Assembly (NCBI GenBank): GCA_008360955.1
Contig: LUCM01000715.1
Location: forward strand, 1 to 64,000
Length of the DNA stretch: 64,000 nt
Source of the DNA: Fasciolopsis buskii
Taxonomy: Eukaryota > Platyhelminthes > Trematoda > Plagiorchiida > Fasciolidae
Direction: 5' to 3'
This document shows positions 60,045 through 64,000 of this stretch, in pieces (position 1 is the first letter of the stretch; the number at the start of each line of letters is the position of its first letter). The notes under the pieces are model-generated. The model saw only the letters and a program-made list of their open reading frames with translations. It did no database searches and was not told the origin of the DNA. Both the position numbers and the translations under genes were made by a program.

Positions 60045-61185
60045 ATGAGAGTTAATATCACATGGTGAATAATTTTAAGGAAATATCTTTACTCGAAAAT
60101 TAACACCAACAAGTAGAGCTACATTAGCAGAAGATAGAATTCGAAATTACAATAAACTGGCCACGATGTGCCTGCCCAGACCTCGTTAAAACGGCCTGAA
60201 ATAAGCCCGAAATTTTCGTTTCCGAATATACAACACTGATCAGTCTTCCTATCGTTTGGATTCACTCACTACTTGAACGTTCCGACTGATCCTACCCCTC
60301 TCGTACTTATGTTTATGACAACTTTACTGTTCCACATTTAGCCCGAATTTGTGGCAGAACTTCATTCTAGTTTGTATGAGTGAATACTTTCCCTCGATTT
60401 TGCTAATTTTGTCCTGTTTTCTGCGTTAGTTGCTTTGGACCGAAATTTGGTCTCTCTTGATCTGCAGAAGTCTAGTAAACAAGGCAAGGCAAATTAATGA
60501 AGTACAATGCACTGCAATACATTGAAGCATAATACAATACAATGCTTTGCATTACACCCACGATTTGGTCAGGCTGTTTGAATTTGTTATTTATTTTCGT
60601 TATCGCCGTAGTTGTCATTATTGATTTCATTACACTACCATACTGAATTCAACAGCTGGACAAAAAAGTTTTTTCTACCCGTATGTCCTGGAAAATGTGA
60701 CACGATCAAAAAAACTGCAACGCGTTGCCGCAATCCCACGCCAGTGGTCGTTTTATCGATTTGGGCACTACATTTCAGGCGCCTACGAAAATTTTCAAGT
60801 TTTATGCATTTACTGAGTGACTAACGTGTCCTTATCACCTCCATAGAGGCAAAGCTCAAATTGACAAATGTAGGCCCAACAATGAATGATTAAATGCTCT
60901 GTGTGCAATCCCTATGACAGGAGAGCATACCTCCCGTTAAAAGATTAAACGTTGTGCGACTGAAATGGCAAAAATAACCAAATTCAAAGGAATCATTGGT
61001 TTTGCGTCTTCGAAAATTCGGCTTTCTATTAGCATATTCGATCGAAATTTGGCCAAGATTCGACCAGTCTCGTGTAGAAATGAAGACAGAGAAAAGGGAA
61101 ATCAAGAAACCAGACAATTCAGATTTCCACACATGCATGCACATGCACACCCGAGCAAGACCGGTTCTGACGTCAGTTGCGCATT

Positions 61186-61220
<35 letters not shown>

Positions 61221-62845
61221 AAAAATCTCCTCGTAAGCATTCAGAAAGTTTAAGTCCGAATCATTCTGTCTCCCGCGCGGACCCTGGCCAGAAACAAAGC
61301 ATTTGTGATCTAAGCAATAAAACAAACGCGATCAGAAATATTCTTGATCTGTTGATCTGCTTTGATCTTCAGTTTATAACCTCGGTGAATTTCCAGTATA
61401 TTTGCTTTTATCATACTTTGATCTCGCCTAATGAATCATCATGATTTCGAGTCGAAGATTTCCGTGCTTGGCAAAACTTCAGATTGTAGTGACAAACCAT
61501 CAGATACCTGAAAGCCGGTTGTTTGTAAATAGAGATTTCTGCGGATCGATAGAGCGATCGATCGGGTTGACCTTGAAACTTGTCACTTCCTAATGGTTGT
61601 TGATTCGACCAGTCAATGTTTGAGCGACTTCACCAGTATGACCTATCGGTTGAAATAATCGGTCCAGTTGTGATTGCCTTGTTGGAGTAAATTAGTTGAC
61701 AATTGACCTGGATTTTGGATATCACCGAATCTGTTCCGCACAGGCGGCAAAACAACCAATACTCTTGAGTGATCCATTTATTGATGAGTCACAGAGGCAG
61801 TTTCGTTTTATGCCACCTGACTTGTAATTGACTATCATGTTTGCTCCCTGTGATAGTCGGCTACTTTTGTTTCTAGAGTATAGAAAATTGAAGCTGATAA
61901 TATCCTCGGAAATATGTCAACGTTGTGGCTGCATTATTCTTAATCTCTCGTCTTCTTTTCTGCGCAGTAGAATAAAAACAGAAAGCATCTTGCTGGTGAG
62001 ATCGCGCGGAAAATTTTGATACCCGACATTCATGCATTCAAGTTTTGTTTTAATCTCATCCATTGATTTGGCCCTCAGATGCGCGGAAAACGTTCTACAC
62101 CACCCCATGTTATAAGTTGGTAAATTACTGAAAAGCTAGTGTATATTTTAAGCAAACGGCTGCTCGCCGGCGTTCACGTAGATAAAAACAAGACGATTTG
62201 CCCTTGGTTATCCATGGTTTAGCATGATTATGTTCGCTTTTGGCCCTGAGATTATTAGTTTTGATTTGAAGTTTGTAAACCTTCCGATGCTTTTGTCACC
62301 TATTTTCACTTTCCAGCACCGTCAAATGCTGTGGTCGCAGTTTTTGGCCTTGGAAATGCACAAGTCGATTTCTGGCTTTTAGTTCAACGAGTCGAAACTT
62401 TCCTGATATGTGCCGCCACCTATCTGATTGTTCAGAGTGTGAAGAAAAACACTGGGATGAAAAGTTCTGTTGAATCCTGATGGCTTACAGAACATTGGAG
62501 TATATCGGATTTAGTAGTCGGAGATCATATGTCTAGCCAAGTTATGCATCAAGCCTTATCGTCGCTCAACTCACTACTGTGATACTATGAAGCTGTTTCA
62601 ACCTTACTCGATGGTAAAATGGTTGAGGCTTCCGACTAACAATAATTTTCCCCGGAGTATTAATTTGGTAAGCCGTCCAAGCTGAACTAAAAATACTTGG
62701 CTTGTTTGGACCATGTAATGCGCATTAATATTAGGGTGAAAATCGACGGCTTTGATCCGAGTTTCACAAAGTAAGAGAGACAGAGATAGAGTAATACGAC
62801 ATCCATTCTGTGCTCACAGTTATGCAAAATCACAATGAGCTAGTG
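60045..62845. other. No gene recognised; microsatellite inside
   Basis: A 159-codon frame at 60965-61444 runs through the CT/GC microsatellite and overlaps an equally long frame on the opposite strand, so it is not considered a gene. A frame near 62330-62500 reads AVVAVFGLGNAQ, which recalls a Rossmann turn but has no continuing domain. Confidence 0.45.
61184..61220. repeat. Compound microsatellite (TC)n(GC)n
   Basis: About 12 TC units followed by about 6 GC units; the alternating GC part is the sort of sequence that can adopt Z-DNA. Confidence 0.93.
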
Positions 62846-62849
62846 AAAT

Positions 62850-63210
62850 GAATTAAGTATCTAGATGAGTAAACAAAATTTGCCCGGGAGCACAAGACCG
62901 GTTTCGGGGTTATTGTCGCTCGTCAGGTATGCGTACCCGGTACTCTCTTGTTCAAACATCCTCATACTTGTACACTCCGAATTGATGCCTCAGCAAAATC
63001 TAGTCTTTAGCGTCAGGAGTGTACATGGAAGCTCTTCGACGAAGAGCCGAACTGACAAATAATTATCAATGAATCACAGTTGTGGTTCTGCTGTGGACTC
63101 TTCGATGAAAAGCATCCATGCACACTCCTGACGCCAGAAATTTGATCCTGATCCTGAAGACGAGGTCTTGTGCTCCCGGGCACATTTTGCTCATTCATCC
63201 ACATACTACT
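62850..63210. repeat. Fold-back repeat: two inverted copies, tail to tail
   Basis: Copy A (about 62862-63050, plus) and copy B (about 63085-63200, minus) share two separated blocks in inverted order. Outer block: GCCCGGGAGCACAAGACC at 62882-62899 and its exact reverse complement at 63165-63182. Inner block: GCGTCAGGAGTGTACATGGA at 63011-63030 and its near-exact reverse complement ending near 63135. Copy B lacks about 80 bases between the blocks that copy A has. The whole could fold into one long hairpin. The minus strand of copy A holds a hammerhead-like core within the part that copy B has lost. Confidence 0.88.
62884..62940 (-). ncRNA. Type I hammerhead-like motif in copy A of the fold-back repeat
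   Basis: On the minus strand, CTGACGA (62926-62920; fits CUGANGA) is followed by a 14-base segment GCGACAATAACCCC, then GAAA and CCGGTC. The latter allows a minimal stem III (ACC/GGU) ending in the cleavage triplet GUC. Stem I can form between GCATAC just before CTGACGA and TTGTGC just after GUC (one mismatch), extended by CCGGG (62940-62936) with CCCGG (62888-62884). All core nucleotides are thus present; only stem II is poor, with the outermost G-C and one further pair. Short stem III forms of this kind occur in hammerheads of Penelope-like elements and retrozymes. Confidence 0.55.
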
Positions 63211-63240
63211 TACAATTTATATATATATATATATATATAC
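63211..63240. repeat. (AT)n microsatellite
   Basis: About 11 AT units directly beyond the fold-back repeat. Confidence 0.93.
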
Positions 63241-63244
63241 AAGG

Positions 63245-63754
63245 CATAATAAATATATGGAGGCGGAGCACTAATAATCTAATATCTATCTCAGTGAAAC
63301 CAAGGTGGGATTTCTGAACTCCTTTCTATCAGACTGCTGATTAGCGTTTGACAAACGGTAACGAGTCCAAAGTAATCTTTGGTCCAACAAGAGAACTACA
63401 CACCTAGATATTTGGATACATATGTTCGCGGTCCACAATCCTCAAAAGTTACACAACTGAATCAAATTGGCAGCCGCCAACGGTTTAAATCGAAAAACAG
63501 TCTTTCACGATGGGATATTGTTGTTGATTTAGAGTTTGTGCACTGGTTCATTGTTCTCTCGAACAATAACAATGCACCTAATTTTTATTTGGGTCAACCA
63601 CCTGGAGGAATGTGGGATTTTTTAGCTGCACATAATTTTAACTAATCCAACTTAGTCTTATTCGAGGCATCTGATACCTACACATCAGATTTTAATCAAG
63701 AGGTCCGTCCGGACAGCTTGGGCTTTGTCCTGTTGTTATTTGTTATTACTGTTG

Positions 63755-63793
<39 letters not shown>

Positions 63794-64000
63794 TTTTCCT
63801 ATTAGTGAGCACGATATCCTCGACTTTCAATCGGCTGCTAAGTTTGACACTGATCAGAAGGTATGGCTGGCCTTGACCAACATTAATTAGTCCAGTTCTC
63901 GTTGACAAAGTCAATTCCAGCTTTATTTTGGCTCCCACGGTATTAGTTGTTCCGTTGAATGAAGACTAAAAGGAATGATTCAGAGTTTTATCTTTTCGTT
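63245..64000. other. No gene recognised; unassigned ORF
   Basis: A plus-strand 88-codon frame at 63379-63645 (ending PNFYLGQPPGGMWDFLAAHN) looks slightly more protein-like than its surroundings but has no known domain. It could be an exon of a gene running past the window edge. Confidence 0.3.
63755..63792. repeat. (ACT)n trinucleotide microsatellite
   Basis: About 12 to 13 uninterrupted ACT units. Confidence 0.95.

Noticed and set aside
60965..61444. 159-codon plus-strand frame
   Set aside because: It crosses a TC/GC microsatellite, and similar-sized frames exist in another frame and on the opposite strand, as expected for low-complexity DNA.
62330..62500. Short stretch AVVAVFGLGNAQ resembling the nucleotide-binding turn of alcohol dehydrogenase
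   Set aside because: The similarity ends after a few residues and no neighbouring exons continue the domain.

Overview
The window looks like eukaryotic, trematode (fluke) genomic DNA. It is gene-poor and consists mostly of old, broken retroelements. Three things point that way: one intact nuclear-type gene with introns of only 32 and 37 bases; several decayed copies of an RTE-like LINE, a Ty3/Gypsy element close to the CsRn1 type and a BEL/Pao element; and a tRNA-headed SINE carrying a hammerhead-like domain, the design of schistosome Sm-alpha repeats. The species cannot be fixed from sequence alone. No bacterial operons, rRNA genes or CRISPR arrays were seen.

Layout. 1-7 kb: minus-strand LTR elements, with a Ty3/Gypsy gag-protease-RT block (4.9-6.9 kb) and, next to it, a BEL/Pao pol (1.1-4.6 kb) that may be nested in the Gypsy element. 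7.9-8.7 kb: a complete three-exon 14-3-3 gene, the one confident host gene. 10.1-10.5 kb: a possible small spliced ORF. 11.7-14.1 kb: a CR1-like 3' tail and a second, different Ty3/Gypsy pol. 17.5-19.0 kb: a decayed jockey-like LINE on the plus strand. 19-31 kb: mostly featureless, with two tRNA-like repeats, half of a dispersed repeat pair and a large AT-centred palindrome.

31.7-38.8 kb: RTE-like and CR1-like fragments in both orientations (head to head, then tail to tail). 41.8-42.4 kb: second copy of the dispersed repeat. 43.2-43.6 kb: a single-exon four-transmembrane protein ORF on the minus strand, the second likely host gene. 44.0 kb: another tRNA-like repeat. 48.8-57.0 kb: a cluster of minus-strand RTE-like copies, one nearly full length (endonuclease, RT, C-terminal region), plus a CR1-like C-terminus. 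58.9-63.2 kb: small structured repeats, namely a hairpin with a GAAAC tail, a SINE with a hammerhead-like core, and a fold-back repeat with a second hammerhead-like core on the minus strand.

The elements do not form a working pathway: nearly every retroelement frame is broken by stops or frameshifts and several catalytic motifs are mutated. Coordinates of decayed elements are approximate because they were delimited by reading conceptual translations, not by alignment. Host-gene boundaries (14-3-3, four-TM ORF) are exact to the base as far as splice and start rules allow.
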